This document shows, in pieces, positions 54,943 through 63,932 of a DNA stretch of 64,000 nucleotides. A program made the translations under genes and the position numbers. The first letter of the stretch is position 1, and each line of letters starts with the position of its first letter. This stretch comes from Bradyrhizobium diazoefficiens (GTDB taxonomy: Bacteria > Pseudomonadota > Alphaproteobacteria > Rhizobiales > Xanthobacteraceae). The stretch lies in assembly GCF_018129965.1 (NCBI RefSeq), contig NZ_JAFCKW010000022.1, positions 30,784-94,783 on the forward strand. The letters run 5' to 3'. The notes below the pieces were generated by a model. That model saw nothing but the letters and a program-made list of their open reading frames with translations. It was not told the origin of the DNA and searched no databases.

Positions 54943-56436
54943 ATGACACCGACCGCCGCCGCACGCGCAACCCACGCCACCGCCAGCCTGCGCGACCGGC
55001 TGAAGGATCCTTCGCTGCTGAAGGAGGCCTGCTACATCGACGGCGCCTGGGTCGGCACGCCGGTCTTTGCCGTCAACAATCCCGCGACCGGCGTCGAACT
55101 TGCCAGGGTTCCCCAACTCGGTGTGGACGAGACGACCAAAGCGGTCGAAGCCGCCCAGCGCGCCTTTCCGGCCTGGGCCAAGCACACCGCCAAGCAGCGC
55201 TCCAACATCCTGCGCAAATGGTTCGAGCTGATCATCGCCAACCGCGAGGATCTCGCGCTGATCCTCACCTCCGAACAGGGCAAGCCGCTGTCCGAGGCGC
55301 TCGGCGAGGTCGACATCGGCGCCGCCTATATCGAGTTCTTCGCCGAGGAAGCCCGCCGCGTCTACGGCGAGACCATCCCGACGCAGCGGCCCGATGCACG
55401 GCTGCTCGCGATCAAGCAGCCGATCGGCGTCTGCGGCGCCATTACACCGTGGAATTTCCCGAACTCGATGATCACGCGGAAAGTGTCTCCGGCGCTCGCG
55501 GCCGGCTGCACCGTGGTGCTCAAGCCCGCCAACGAAACGCCGCTCTCGGCTTTGGCGCTGGCCGTGCTGGCCGAGAAGGCCGGCATCCCCAAGGGCGTCC
55601 TCAACATCATCACCGGCGATGCGCCGCCGATCGGCAAGGTGCTGTGCGAGCATCCGGCGGTGCGCTTCGTCGGCTTCACCGGCTCGACCGCGGTCGGCAA
55701 GATTCTCTACCAGCAGGCCTCCGTCGGCGTGAAGCGGCTCGGCCTCGAGCTCGGCGGCAACGCGCCCTTCGTGGTGTTCGACGATGCCGATATCGATGCG
55801 GCGGTCGAAGGCGCCATCGTCTCGAAATATCGCAACATGGGCCAGACCTGCGTCTGCGCCAACCGCCTCTACGCCCAGGACAAGATCTACGACGAGTTCG
55901 TGAAGAAGCTCTCGGCCAAGGTCGCAGAGATGAAGGTCGGTGACGGTACCGAGAGCGGCGTCACGCAGGGCCCGCTGATCAATCTGAAGGCGGTCGACAA
56001 GGTCGAGCGCCACATCGCGGACGCCGTGAAGCGCGGCGCCAGGGTCGTCACCGGCGGCAAGCGCAGCGAGCTCGGCCGCTCCTTCTTCGAGCCCACCGTG
56101 CTCGCCGACGTCAAGCCGGACTCGCTGGTGGCGCAGGAAGAAACCTTTGGCCCGCTCGCGCCCGTCATCCGCTTCAAGGACGAGGCCGATGTCGTCGCGA
56201 TGTGCAACGCCTCGCCGTTCGGCCTGGCCTCCTACTTCTACTCCCGCGACATCGGTCGCGTCTGGCGCGTCGCCGAAGCGCTCGAGTCCGGCATGGTCGG
56301 CGTCAACACCGGCCTGATCACGACGGAAGTCGCGCCCTTCGGCGGCGTCAAGGAAAGCGGGCTCGGCCGCGAAGGCTCGCGTCACGGCATGGAAGAATAT
56401 GTCGAGATCAAATACGTGATGATGGCGGGTGTGTAG
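54943..56436 (+). CDS. gabD: NAD(P)-dependent succinate-semialdehyde dehydrogenase
   Basis: 497 aa from ATG 54943, with AGGGAGTGAG upstream. Aldehyde dehydrogenase family: CGAITPWNFPNSMITRKVSP, LKPANETPLSALAL, the general base Glu269 in GLELGGNAPF and the nucleophile Cys303 in GQTCVCANR. The paired cysteines (C303, C305) and overall match fit GabD, which finishes GABA breakdown. A related semialdehyde substrate is possible. No gabT nearby. Confidence 0.92.
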   Translation: MTPTAAARATHATASLRDRLKDPSLLKEACYIDGAWVGTPVFAVNNPATGVELARVPQLGVDETTKAVEAAQRAFPAWAKHTAKQRSNILRKWFELIIANREDLALILTSEQGKPLSEALGEVDIGAAYIEFFAEEARRVYGETIPTQRPDARLLAIKQPIGVCGAITPWNFPNSMITRKVSPALAAGCTVVLKPANETPLSALALAVLAEKAGIPKGVLNIITGDAPPIGKVLCEHPAVRFVGFTGSTAVGKILYQQASVGVKRLGLELGGNAPFVVFDDADIDAAVEGAIVSKYRNMGQTCVCANRLYAQDKIYDEFVKKLSAKVAEMKVGDGTESGVTQGPLINLKAVDKVERHIADAVKRGARVVTGGKRSELGRSFFEPTVLADVKPDSLVAQEETFGPLAPVIRFKDEADVVAMCNASPFGLASYFYSRDIGRVWRVAEALESGMVGVNTGLITTEVAPFGGVKESGLGREGSRHGMEEYVEIKYVMMAGV

Positions 56437-56449
56437 CTGCCGCGCTTAA

Positions 56450-56487
56450 TCTCGTAGCCCGGACGGAGCGCAGCGAAATCCGGGCTA
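56450..56487. repeat. Short hairpin repeat (GTAGCCCGGA...TCCGGGCTAC)
   Basis: GTAGCCCGGA - 14 nt - TCCGGGCTAC, a perfect 10-bp stem around gcgcagcg. It lies between the convergent gabD and SulP genes and may act as a shared terminator-like structure. Confidence 0.7.
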
Positions 56488-56494
56488 CAAAGCC

Positions 56495-58711
56495 CTACCG
56501 CCGCAGCACCGCGATCGTGCGGTTCGCGAATGTCAGCCGCTCGGCCATGACCGACACGAAATAGGTCAGCAGCTTGTGGCTGAGCACGGGGTCCTCGGTC
56601 TTGATCGCATCGAACTGGTGCGTATTGAGCACGTAGAGCACGCTGTCGACTTCGGCCTGGATCGTCGCGCTGCGCGGCGTGTTCGACACCAGGCCCATCT
56701 CGCCGATCGTGGTGTAGCGCCCGAGGCTGCGCACGCGCGTGGTGCGGTCCTCGTCGGCGGGCACCATGATGCCGACGCGGCCTTCGAGGATGAAATGCAT
56801 GGAATCGGCGGGGTCGCCTGCCCGCACGATGATGTCGCCGGCTTTGACCTCGAGGCGCTGGCAGCGGTGGATCAGCCTGTCCGCGTCGTGCTCGCTGTCG
56901 AGAATTCCGCTGAACCAGTCGCGCAGGCTGGCTTCTTCCTGAGCCAGCTCCTGATGCTGTGAGATGATCTCGTTCTCGCACCATTCCAACGCGCGGTCGA
57001 GCTCGGAAACGATGGTGACGCCCTCGCCGACGAAGTCGCTGGAGCGCAGCACCTTCTCGGCCGCGGCCGATAGATGCACCAGGATCAGCTCGACGCCGAG
57101 GTCACGCGCGCTGCGCTTGATCTGGGCAAAGCTGTAGGCTGCCGAGGAATCGACGCCGGTGACGAGCTTGAAGTCGAACAATAGATAGCGGCATTCCGGG
57201 TGCTCCTGGAGCAGCCGCTTGACGTGCTGGTACAGCCGGTTGGCGGATCCGAAGAACAGATAGCTCTGGAGATTGAGGCCGCGGATCTTGCCGCCGTGAG
57301 CGAGCAGCACCTCCTGGTCGTCGCGCGAGCGGTCGAGCGATGATCGGTATTCGGAGCCGTCGAAACTGTACTTGATCGACTCGACGCGCGCAGCGCTGAA
57401 GGCGAACGTCGCGCAGCCGATGATCACGCCGATCAGGATGCCCGGCACGAAACCCCAGATCACGATGATGACGATGATGGCGATCAGCGACAGATATTCG
57501 AGTTTCGAGAGCCGCTTGCGCGACTCGATGATCCATTTGTGCAGCTGATCGGCGCCGAGATAGAGCAGCAGGCCGCCAAGCACGAATTTCGGGATGAAGC
57601 CGAGCAGCGCCGGCGCGATCGCGAGCATCAGCAGAGACAGCACGGCGACCGTCAGGCCGGACAGGCGCCCGCGCCCGCCGGTCGAGAAGTTGAGAATCGA
57701 GCGGCTGATCGAGCTGCAGCCGGCGTAACCGCCGAGCAGGCCGGTCAGGATGTTGGCGGCCCCGGTAACGTTCAGTTCGCGCTCCAGATTGGCTTCGCGA
57801 TGCGTAGCGACCTCGATGCCGGTGGTATTGAAAAGCGTGCTGGCGGCGGTGACGAAGATGACGGCGACGACGTTGCCGAGCAGGTCCGGTATGGCGAACC
57901 AGGGATAGTGGGTGAGATCGTCGATATGCCATGGCAGCATGAAGGCCGCCTGCGGCGGAGGCGGAAACGTCCAGCCCAGCGCACGTGCGTCATCGAGCGA
58001 AACACCTGTCATCCAGAACGCCAGATGCGCCGCGAGCACGCCGCCAACAAGGATGATCGGCAGTCCGAACGGGCTGCGCGAACGATGCCAGGTGAGATAG
58101 AGCACCAGCGCCATCGCGCAGGCCGCCCCCAGTTCCAGCAATGTGGTTCGGTCGACGAAACGGGACAGCGTCGCGAATTGCAGTGGATGGTCGGTGATTA
58201 CCCTGATCGCGCCGAGCGCGATGAGAAGTCCGGTGGCGCCGAGGAAGCCGCCGACGACGGGATAAGGCACGTAGCGGATGGCGCGGCCGAACCGCGTCAG
58301 TCCGAGCCCGCACAGAACCAGCCCCGTCAGCACGGTCGAGAGGCCGAGCGTGATCAGGACCGGCGCGAGCAGTGGCGCCGACAGGTTCGCCGTCTCGATG
58401 CGCTCGACCAGCGAGGCCGCCAGGATCCCCGTCACTGCCGCGGTCGAACTGTCGGGGGCCGCGACCACGAAGGGCAGGGAGCTGCCAAGCCCGATGACGA
58501 TGGCGAGAACCGCCGAACTGACGAAGGTTGCCGTGATGCCGTAGGACAAATAGGGCGACAGCGGTCCGGCGAAAATCAGCAGCGAATAGGATAGCCCGAA
58601 AGTGACGGTGAGGACGCTGGCGGCGCTTCCGCCCAGGATGTCATTCAAGGCACGCTTGAGGGCCGGATTGAACCGGGGAATTGGACTGAAGGTAATGGCT
58701 GGATCGGTCAC
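56495..58711 (-). CDS. SulP transporter fused to STAS and cyclic-nucleotide-binding domains
   Basis: 738 aa from GTG 58711 (VTDPAITFSPIPRFN); an ATG at 58825 would add 38 residues from an AT-richer stretch that looks like promoter. Residues about 15-420 form a SulP-type membrane domain (AAPDSSTAAVTGILAASLVE, TTGIEVATHREANLERELN, GYAGCSSISRSILNFSTGGR). A STAS domain follows (YLLFDFKLVTGVDSSAAYSF). The C-terminal cNMP/Crp-like domain has GDIIVRAGDPADSMHFILEG and GEMGLVSNTPRSATIQAE. Probably an anion transporter gated by a nucleotide or similar signal. Substrate unknown. Confidence 0.9.
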   Translation of the reverse strand: MTDPAITFSPIPRFNPALKRALNDILGGSAASVLTVTFGLSYSLLIFAGPLSPYLSYGITATFVSSAVLAIVIGLGSSLPFVVAAPDSSTAAVTGILAASLVERIETANLSAPLLAPVLITLGLSTVLTGLVLCGLGLTRFGRAIRYVPYPVVGGFLGATGLLIALGAIRVITDHPLQFATLSRFVDRTTLLELGAACAMALVLYLTWHRSRSPFGLPIILVGGVLAAHLAFWMTGVSLDDARALGWTFPPPPQAAFMLPWHIDDLTHYPWFAIPDLLGNVVAVIFVTAASTLFNTTGIEVATHREANLERELNVTGAANILTGLLGGYAGCSSISRSILNFSTGGRGRLSGLTVAVLSLLMLAIAPALLGFIPKFVLGGLLLYLGADQLHKWIIESRKRLSKLEYLSLIAIIVIIVIWGFVPGILIGVIIGCATFAFSAARVESIKYSFDGSEYRSSLDRSRDDQEVLLAHGGKIRGLNLQSYLFFGSANRLYQHVKRLLQEHPECRYLLFDFKLVTGVDSSAAYSFAQIKRSARDLGVELILVHLSAAAEKVLRSSDFVGEGVTIVSELDRALEWCENEIISQHQELAQEEASLRDWFSGILDSEHDADRLIHRCQRLEVKAGDIIVRAGDPADSMHFILEGRVGIMVPADEDRTTRVRSLGRYTTIGEMGLVSNTPRSATIQAEVDSVLYVLNTHQFDAIKTEDPVLSHKLLTYFVSVMAERLTFANRTIAVLRR

Positions 58712-58885
58712 GCCGTTGCGCTCGTTCCTGAAAATGTCTCTCCGAGACGTAGACGAGTACAGGCTAAGCGCAACAGGATTCTTGCGATTATGAAATATCC
58801 AACAGTTCCGCGCGAATATCCACATTCACAGCCTGTGAAGGCTCAACCATATGGCTGCGAGAAACCGTAAGCACTGGCCCTTCGA

Positions 58886-58973
58886 CGTCATTGCGAGCGT
58901 AGCGAAGCAATCCACGATCTCTCCGCGGCGAGGATCTGGATTGCTTCGCTGCGCTCGCGATGACGGATTGGGA
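58886..58973. repeat. Palindromic intergenic repeat (gcgaagcaatcc family)
   Basis: CGTCATTGCGAGCGTAGCGA ... AGCAATCCACGATCTCTCCGC, mirrored by CTGGATTGCTTCGCTGCGCT ... CGCGATGACG. An 80-nt near-palindrome between purC and the SulP gene; same family as 4720-4811. Confidence 0.8.
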
Positions 58974-58985
58974 CGCTAGCAGGGT

Positions 58986-59900
58986 TCAGATCTTCAGCTC
59001 TGTCCCGGTCACGCGCCGGTACGCGTCCAGATACCGCTTGCTGGTGGCCTCCACCACGCTGGCGGGCAGCGGCGGTGGCGGGGCGTCGCCATTCCAGCGG
59101 CCGGCGCGGCGCTCGACGTCGAGATAGTCGCGCAGCGGCTGCTTGTCGAAGCTCGCCTGCGGCTGGCCGGGCTTGTAGGCATCGACCGCCCAGAAGCGCG
59201 AACTGTCCGGCGTCATCACCTCGTCGATCAGGATGATGCGGCCGTCCTTGTCGCGGCCGAATTCGAACTTGGTGTCGGCGATGATGATGCCCTGTTCGCG
59301 GGCGAGCTCCTCGCCGAGCGTGTAGATCGCACGCGTCATGCTCTCGAGCGTGTAGGCCGTCTCGTCGCCGACGACCTCGCGCATCCTTGCGATGGTGATG
59401 TTCTCGTCGTGGCCGGTCTCGGCCTTGGTGGCCGGGCTGAAGATAGACGGCTCCAGCTTCTCGCTTTCGACCAGGCCCGCCTTCAGCTTTTCGCCGGCGA
59501 GCGTGCCGCTGGCTGCATATTCCTTCCAGGCCGAGCCAGAGAGATAGCCGCGGATCACGCATTCGATCGGGAACACCGTGGTGCGGCGGCAGAGCATGGC
59601 ACGGCCGAGGATTTCGGCGCGGTGCGGTTTCAAGGCCGGCACGGCCGCGATGATCTCGTCGGTGTCGGCGCTGATCATGTGGTGCGGCACCACGCCTTCG
59701 AGCTCATTGAACCAGAACGCGCTGATCTGGGTCAGGACCGCGCCCTTCATCGGAATGGTCTCGCCCATCACGACGTCGAAGGCGCTGATGCGGTCGGTGG
59801 TGACGAGCAGCAGGCGGTCGTCGTCGATGGCGTAGATGTCGCGCACCTTGCCGCGGCCGATCTTGGGCAGGGGCAGGTCGCTGGAGAGCATGGTGGTCAT
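58986..59900 (-). CDS. purC: SAICAR synthase PurC
   Basis: 304 aa from ATG 59900 (MTTMLSSDLPLPKIGRGKVR); an ATG 11 codons earlier is less likely. Joins CAIR and aspartate in purine synthesis. Marks are RGKVRDIYAIDDDRLLLVTT, ECVIRGYLSGSAWKEY, ADTKFEFGRDKDGRIILIDE and VMTPDSSRFW. This is the longer, eukaryote/Rhizobiales-style form compared with the 237-aa E. coli type. Confidence 0.96.
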   Translation of the reverse strand: MTTMLSSDLPLPKIGRGKVRDIYAIDDDRLLLVTTDRISAFDVVMGETIPMKGAVLTQISAFWFNELEGVVPHHMISADTDEIIAAVPALKPHRAEILGRAMLCRRTTVFPIECVIRGYLSGSAWKEYAASGTLAGEKLKAGLVESEKLEPSIFSPATKAETGHDENITIARMREVVGDETAYTLESMTRAIYTLGEELAREQGIIIADTKFEFGRDKDGRIILIDEVMTPDSSRFWAVDAYKPGQPQASFDKQPLRDYLDVERRAGRWNGDAPPPPLPASVVEATSKRYLDAYRRVTGTELKI

Positions 59901-59974
59901 CGGTAAAGCTTTCGCAGGCAGGTCTTCAGGCAAAGAACCGGCCGCACCGGACAGCGCGGCCGGACCGGGATAGC

Positions 59975-60892
59975 CTATTCCGGCAGCGGAATGAACTCAT
60001 GTTCCTCGGGAACCGCCGCGAAGCGGCCGGTTTTCCAGTCCTGCTTGGCCTGCTCGATCCGCTCCTTGCTGGAGGAGACGAAATTCCACCAGACATGGCG
60101 CGGGCCCTCCAGTGCATCGCCGCCCAGAAACATCATGCGTGTCGGCCTCACGGCCTTCACGGTGATGCGATCGCCGGGACGGAAGATCAGCAGCCGCGGT
60201 CCTTCGTAGCGCTCGTTCGCGATCTCGACCTCGCCTTCGACCACGTAGATCGCGCGCTCCTCATGGTCGGGATCGAGCGGCACGGTTGCGCTGGCGACGG
60301 CCGTGACCTCGGTATAGAACCAGGGCGAGACCATCGACACTGGCGAGGTGACGCCGAAGGCCGAGCCCGCAATCACCTTCGCGGTAAAGTCGCGTTCGGA
60401 GATCACCGGCAGGTCGGCGGCCCCGTAATGCTGGAACGAGGGCGCGATCTCTTCCGACCCGGCCGGCAGCGCGATCCAGCTTTGCAGGCCCAGCATCTTC
60501 TGCCCCGCGGCGCGCTGCACATCCGGCGTGCGTTCGGAATGCGCGATGCCGCGCCCGGCGGTCATCAGGTTCATCGCGCCGGGCTGGATCTCCTGGATGT
60601 TGCCCTCGCTGTCGCGATGCATGATCGCGCCGTCGAACAGATAGGTGACGGTGGCAAGCCCGATGTGGGGATGCGGTCGCACGTCCATGCCCTTGCCGGA
60701 GACGAACTGCACCGGTCCGAAATGATCGAAGAAGATGAAGGGGCCGACCATCTGCCGCTTGCCATGCGGCAGCGCACGCCGCACCGCGAATCCATCACCA
60801 AGGTCACGCGTGCGCGGCACGATGACCAGATCGAGCGCATCGCAGGACAGGGGATCGCCGAGCACGGGATCGTTGGAGGGTTGCCAGCTCAT
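59975..60892 (-). CDS. Pirin-family cupin protein
   Basis: 305 aa. Bicupin with the metal site HPHIGLATVTYLFDGAIMHR in the N-terminal cupin, followed by GIAHSERTP. The pirin signature FDHFGPVQF precedes it. Bacterial pirins include quercetin dioxygenases and metabolic regulators; the role here is unknown. It lies 74 bp upstream of purC on the same strand. Confidence 0.92.
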   Translation of the reverse strand: MSWQPSNDPVLGDPLSCDALDLVIVPRTRDLGDGFAVRRALPHGKRQMVGPFIFFDHFGPVQFVSGKGMDVRPHPHIGLATVTYLFDGAIMHRDSEGNIQEIQPGAMNLMTAGRGIAHSERTPDVQRAAGQKMLGLQSWIALPAGSEEIAPSFQHYGAADLPVISERDFTAKVIAGSAFGVTSPVSMVSPWFYTEVTAVASATVPLDPDHEERAIYVVEGEVEIANERYEGPRLLIFRPGDRITVKAVRPTRMMFLGGDALEGPRHVWWNFVSSSKERIEQAKQDWKTGRFAAVPEEHEFIPLPE

Positions 60893-60949
60893 GGTGGGAC
60901 TCCTTTGGCTTTCTTCGACCCGATCGTAGCAGGATTTTCGGCCGTCGTC

Positions 60950-61110
60950 GTGACAAGGTCCGCTGTCATCGCCCGCGAAGAGCTCCGCGCGGCGGCGTCG
61001 GAGAAGCTGGTGGTCGTACGCATGGGCCGCTCGTCGAACTGGCCGCAGGAAGAAGACGGCGTGTTCGATCTGGTGAGGGATGTTGTGTGGGCGACGCGCG
61101 CCGCTTCTCT
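60950..61110 (+). pseudogene. Possible coding remnant upstream of pirin
   Basis: In the frame VVTRSAVIAREELRAAASEK, LVVVRMGRSSNWPQEEDGVF, DLVRDVVWATRAAS the third codon positions are almost all G or C and the composition is protein-like. There is no convincing start codon or ribosome-binding site and the frame runs into a palindromic repeat. It may be the tail of a decayed gene or a very small gene with a TTG/GTG start. I do not recognise the family. Confidence 0.3.
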
Positions 61111-61252
61111 CCCTCTCCCCGCTTGTGGGGAGAGGGGGAGTCTCCGCAAGGCAGGTGAGAGTTGACTTCGCGGAGAGTCCCCCTCACCTGGAATCCAAGC
61201 TGTGCTTGGGTTCCGGCCTCTCCCCGCAAGCGGGGAGAGGCGAAGGGACCTC
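61108..61252. repeat. Large composite inverted repeat (CTCTCCCCGC family)
   Basis: CTCTCCCCGCTTGTGGGGAG and CCTCTCCCCGCAAGCGGGGA at the two ends, with ...GACTCTCCGC / GCGGAGAGTC-like arms, CCTCACCT / AGGTGAG and a central ATCCAAGCTGTGCTTGGGTT. The whole ~145 bp can fold into nested hairpins. It fills the gap upstream of the MmgE/PrpD 3' end. Confidence 0.7.
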
Positions 61253-62620
61253 TTACCGTCCCAGCTCCGTCGCCTTGGCGACGCGATCGAACCGCTCCAG
61301 CGTCATGATCGCATCGGCGAACTTCTCGGCCCGGGCATTCAACACCGGCCGCGCCAGGGTCAGGAATTTCTGCTGCATCGCCTGCGCATCCGGGAACGAG
61401 GTCGGTTCGCCCGAGGGATCGGCGTAGAGCCGCTCATGCACGCCGTCGTCGGTGGTGATGCTGACGCGCGCGCCGAACGGATGGGTGCGGCCGATTTCGA
61501 GGCGGTCGTCCTGCACCACGTCGAACTTGTCGGCGAGCGCGTCGATGGCGGCGTCGCCGAGCCGGTTGTAATCGTCCCAGCCGAACGAGCCCTGGTCGAG
61601 CGCGAGCGCGCCGGTGAAGAACATCGAGAACTGGCCGCCGACGATCGAGGTGGGATGCCGCTTGGTGGCGGCATCGCCGGTCAGCGTGATGCCGTTGCGG
61701 TGCAGGCCGATCTCGACGCGCTTGACCTGGTCGGGCGTCAGATTGTGCTCGCGCCGCATCGCGATCAGCGCGTCGATCGCGGCATGGGTGTAGCGGCAGC
61801 TCGGATACGGTTTCACGCCGATCTTCATCGTCTCATAGGTCGTGCCGAGTCCGGCGACCGCCTTGGCGGGATGCGGATCGTCGGTATAGCCGGCGAGCAG
61901 GCCGTGCTTGCCTTCGACCGATTCGGTCGAGCCGACGAAATCGTTGCGCGCCAGCGTCGCGGCGATCACGCCGTTCATCGCGGCGGCGCCGACCTGGTAG
62001 CGCTTGTTCCAGGCGCCGTTGACCAGGAATTGCAGCGAGCCCGCCGCCTGGCTGCCGGAGACGCCGAAAGCGGCGATGATCTGTGCCTCGGACAGGCCGA
62101 ACAGCTTGCCGGCGGCCGCGGCCGCGCCATAGGTGCCGGCGGTGGCGGTCGGGTGGAAGCCGCGCGCATAATGCGAGGTCGGATCGAGCGCGTTGCCGAG
62201 CCGGCAACAGACCTCATAGCCCGCCACGATCGCGGTCAGCACGTCGCGGCCCGAGGCGCCGACCATCTCGCCGACGGCGAAGGCGGCCGGGACCACCGGC
62301 GCGCTGGGATGCAGCGAGGAATCGGCATGGGTGTCGTCGAAATCGAGGGAATGGCCGAGCGCGCCGTTGAGCAGCGCCGCCACCGCGGGCGTCCAGGTCT
62401 TGGTGTCGCCGAACACGGTGGATTCACCCTTGCTGTCTAGCGCGAGCGCCTCCAGCATCTTCAGGATCGAGGGGGTGGATTCAGCCTCGCTGCGGGCCCG
62501 GATGGCGCTGCCGAGGAAATCCAGCGTCAATACCTTCGCGCGATCCAGCACCTCCGCTGGAATATCGTCAAATTTCAGATTGAAGACATAGGCGGCGAGC
62601 GTTGCGGTTTCGTGGGCCAT
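61253..62620 (-). CDS. MmgE/PrpD-family protein
   Basis: 455 aa, full length for the 2-methylcitrate dehydratase/cis-aconitate decarboxylase/IDS-epimerase family. Marks are LLNGALGHSLDFDDTHADSS, HPSAPVVPAAFAVGEM, GFHPTATAGTYGAAAAAGKL and MKIGVKPYPSCRYTHAAIDA. No methylcitrate cycle genes adjoin it, so the substrate is open. Divergent from the FUSC-family gene. Confidence 0.92.
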   Translation of the reverse strand: MAHETATLAAYVFNLKFDDIPAEVLDRAKVLTLDFLGSAIRARSEAESTPSILKMLEALALDSKGESTVFGDTKTWTPAVAALLNGALGHSLDFDDTHADSSLHPSAPVVPAAFAVGEMVGASGRDVLTAIVAGYEVCCRLGNALDPTSHYARGFHPTATAGTYGAAAAAGKLFGLSEAQIIAAFGVSGSQAAGSLQFLVNGAWNKRYQVGAAAMNGVIAATLARNDFVGSTESVEGKHGLLAGYTDDPHPAKAVAGLGTTYETMKIGVKPYPSCRYTHAAIDALIAMRREHNLTPDQVKRVEIGLHRNGITLTGDAATKRHPTSIVGGQFSMFFTGALALDQGSFGWDDYNRLGDAAIDALADKFDVVQDDRLEIGRTHPFGARVSITTDDGVHERLYADPSGEPTSFPDAQAMQQKFLTLARPVLNARAEKFADAIMTLERFDRVAKATELGR

Positions 62621-62739
62621 CGTGTTTCCTCGTTTTGGCGCGCAAGTTAGGCGGGCTCATTTGGCCTTTCAAGCGGCCTTGGGGCCGCGGGCATCAGCCA
62701 TGCTTTTGGCCGGCTTTAAGGATTGGACCTGGATCTTCG

Positions 62740-63858
62740 ATGATGGCACTCGCAGCGCGGCTGTTCGACCGGGTCTGGTCGCGGAAAACGCAACTGGGGC
62801 TGGCGATCCGGGTCACGGTGGCCGCCACCGCAGCCTATGCGCTCGCCACCGCCCTGCACCTGTTGTTGCCGCTCTGGGCGGTTCTTACCTCCATCATCGT
62901 GACCCAGATGAGCGTCGGGCGCTCGCTGAAGGCCACGCGTGACTACATGCTGGGCACGATCGGCGGCGCCATTTATGGCGGCGCCATCGCCATCATGATT
63001 CCCTATTCCGGCGAGCTGGGTCTCCTCGGTTTGCTGGTGCTGGCCGTGGCGCCGCTTGCCTTTGTCGCGGCGATCTATCCGAATCTGAGTTCTGCAACGG
63101 TGACGGCGGTGATCGTGCTCGTGCTTCCGACCATGCATCATGCCGATCCCATGGCCTCGGCGATCGACCGCGTCAGCGAGGTCGCGGTTGGGGCCATCAC
63201 CGGGCTGCTGGTCTCGTTCCTGGTGCTGCCTTCGCGCGCCGTGCGGCAGATCCGCGCCAGCGCGGCCGGCCTGCTCGAATTGATTGCGGACGCCTTCACC
63301 GAATTGCTGGCGGGCCTGACGCGCGGGCGCGACAACGACGCGCTGCACCGGATCCAGGACGGCATCGGCACCGCGATGGTCGGCATGAACGCGATCGGCG
63401 CGGAGGCGGAGCGCGAGCGCGCCGCGCGGCTGTCGGGCGGGCCCGACACCGGCCCGTTGCTGCGAACGGTGCTGCGGCTGCGCCATGACGTCGTGATGAT
63501 CGGCCGCGCCACCGTGGTGCCTCTGCCGATCGAGGTGCAGACCCGGCTCGCGGGTCCGCTGGCGGAAGTCTCGACCGTGATCGCGCATTTCCTGCGATCG
63601 GCTGCGGCCGCCATGCGGCAAGGCGCCGGCGCGCCGCCGATCCGGCCGGTCCATCTCGCCCTCGAGCACTACGCCGAGGCGGTCGCCGCCGTGCGCAGGG
63701 ACGGGCTGATCCGCGGCCATTCCAGCGACACCGCCGAGCGCTTCTTCGCCATCGGCTTTTCGCTGGAGCAGATGCACCAGAATCTCTGTGATCTCGATCG
63801 CGTCGTCGGCGAATGGTCGGAGGCAGCGGCTGATGGGCCGGTGCGCAAGGCCGAGTAA
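62740..63858 (+). CDS. FUSC-family (aromatic acid exporter-like) inner membrane protein
   Basis: 372 aa from ATG 62740; a second ATG follows directly. The N-terminal ~160 residues hold about five to six membrane segments (VTVAATAAYALATALHLLLP, WAVLTSIIVTQMSVGRSLKA, TRDYMLGTIGGAIYGG, LLVLAVAPLAFVAAIYPN, AVGAITGLLVSFLVLPSRA). A cytoplasmic helical region follows. This matches half of an AaeB/FUSC protein. Probably an efflux component; no partner periplasmic gene is seen. Confidence 0.88.
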   Translation: MMALAARLFDRVWSRKTQLGLAIRVTVAATAAYALATALHLLLPLWAVLTSIIVTQMSVGRSLKATRDYMLGTIGGAIYGGAIAIMIPYSGELGLLGLLVLAVAPLAFVAAIYPNLSSATVTAVIVLVLPTMHHADPMASAIDRVSEVAVGAITGLLVSFLVLPSRAVRQIRASAAGLLELIADAFTELLAGLTRGRDNDALHRIQDGIGTAMVGMNAIGAEAERERAARLSGGPDTGPLLRTVLRLRHDVVMIGRATVVPLPIEVQTRLAGPLAEVSTVIAHFLRSAAAAMRQGAGAPPIRPVHLALEHYAEAVAAVRRDGLIRGHSSDTAERFFAIGFSLEQMHQNLCDLDRVVGEWSEAAADGPVRKAE

Positions 63859-63860
63859 GC

Positions 63861-63932
63861 GAGAGCGTTTTCGAGCGAAGTGGACACCGGTTCGCGTGAA
63901 GAAAACGCGTCAAAACAAGAATCTAGAGCGTT
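63861..63932. repeat. Dispersed intergenic repeat (GAGCGTTTTCGAGCGAAGTG family)
   Basis: GAGCGTTTTCGAGCGAAGTG ... GACACCGGTTCGCGTGAAGA ... AAACGCGTCAAAACAAGAAT ... CTAGAGCGTTT. I recall this composite as very common in Bradyrhizobium intergenic regions. It lies between the FUSC gene and the transposase fragment. Confidence 0.7.

Noticed and set aside
54154..56385. 743-codon minus-strand frame opposite gabD and the small hypothetical gene
   Set aside because: Shadow of gabD on the other strand; no domain recognised.
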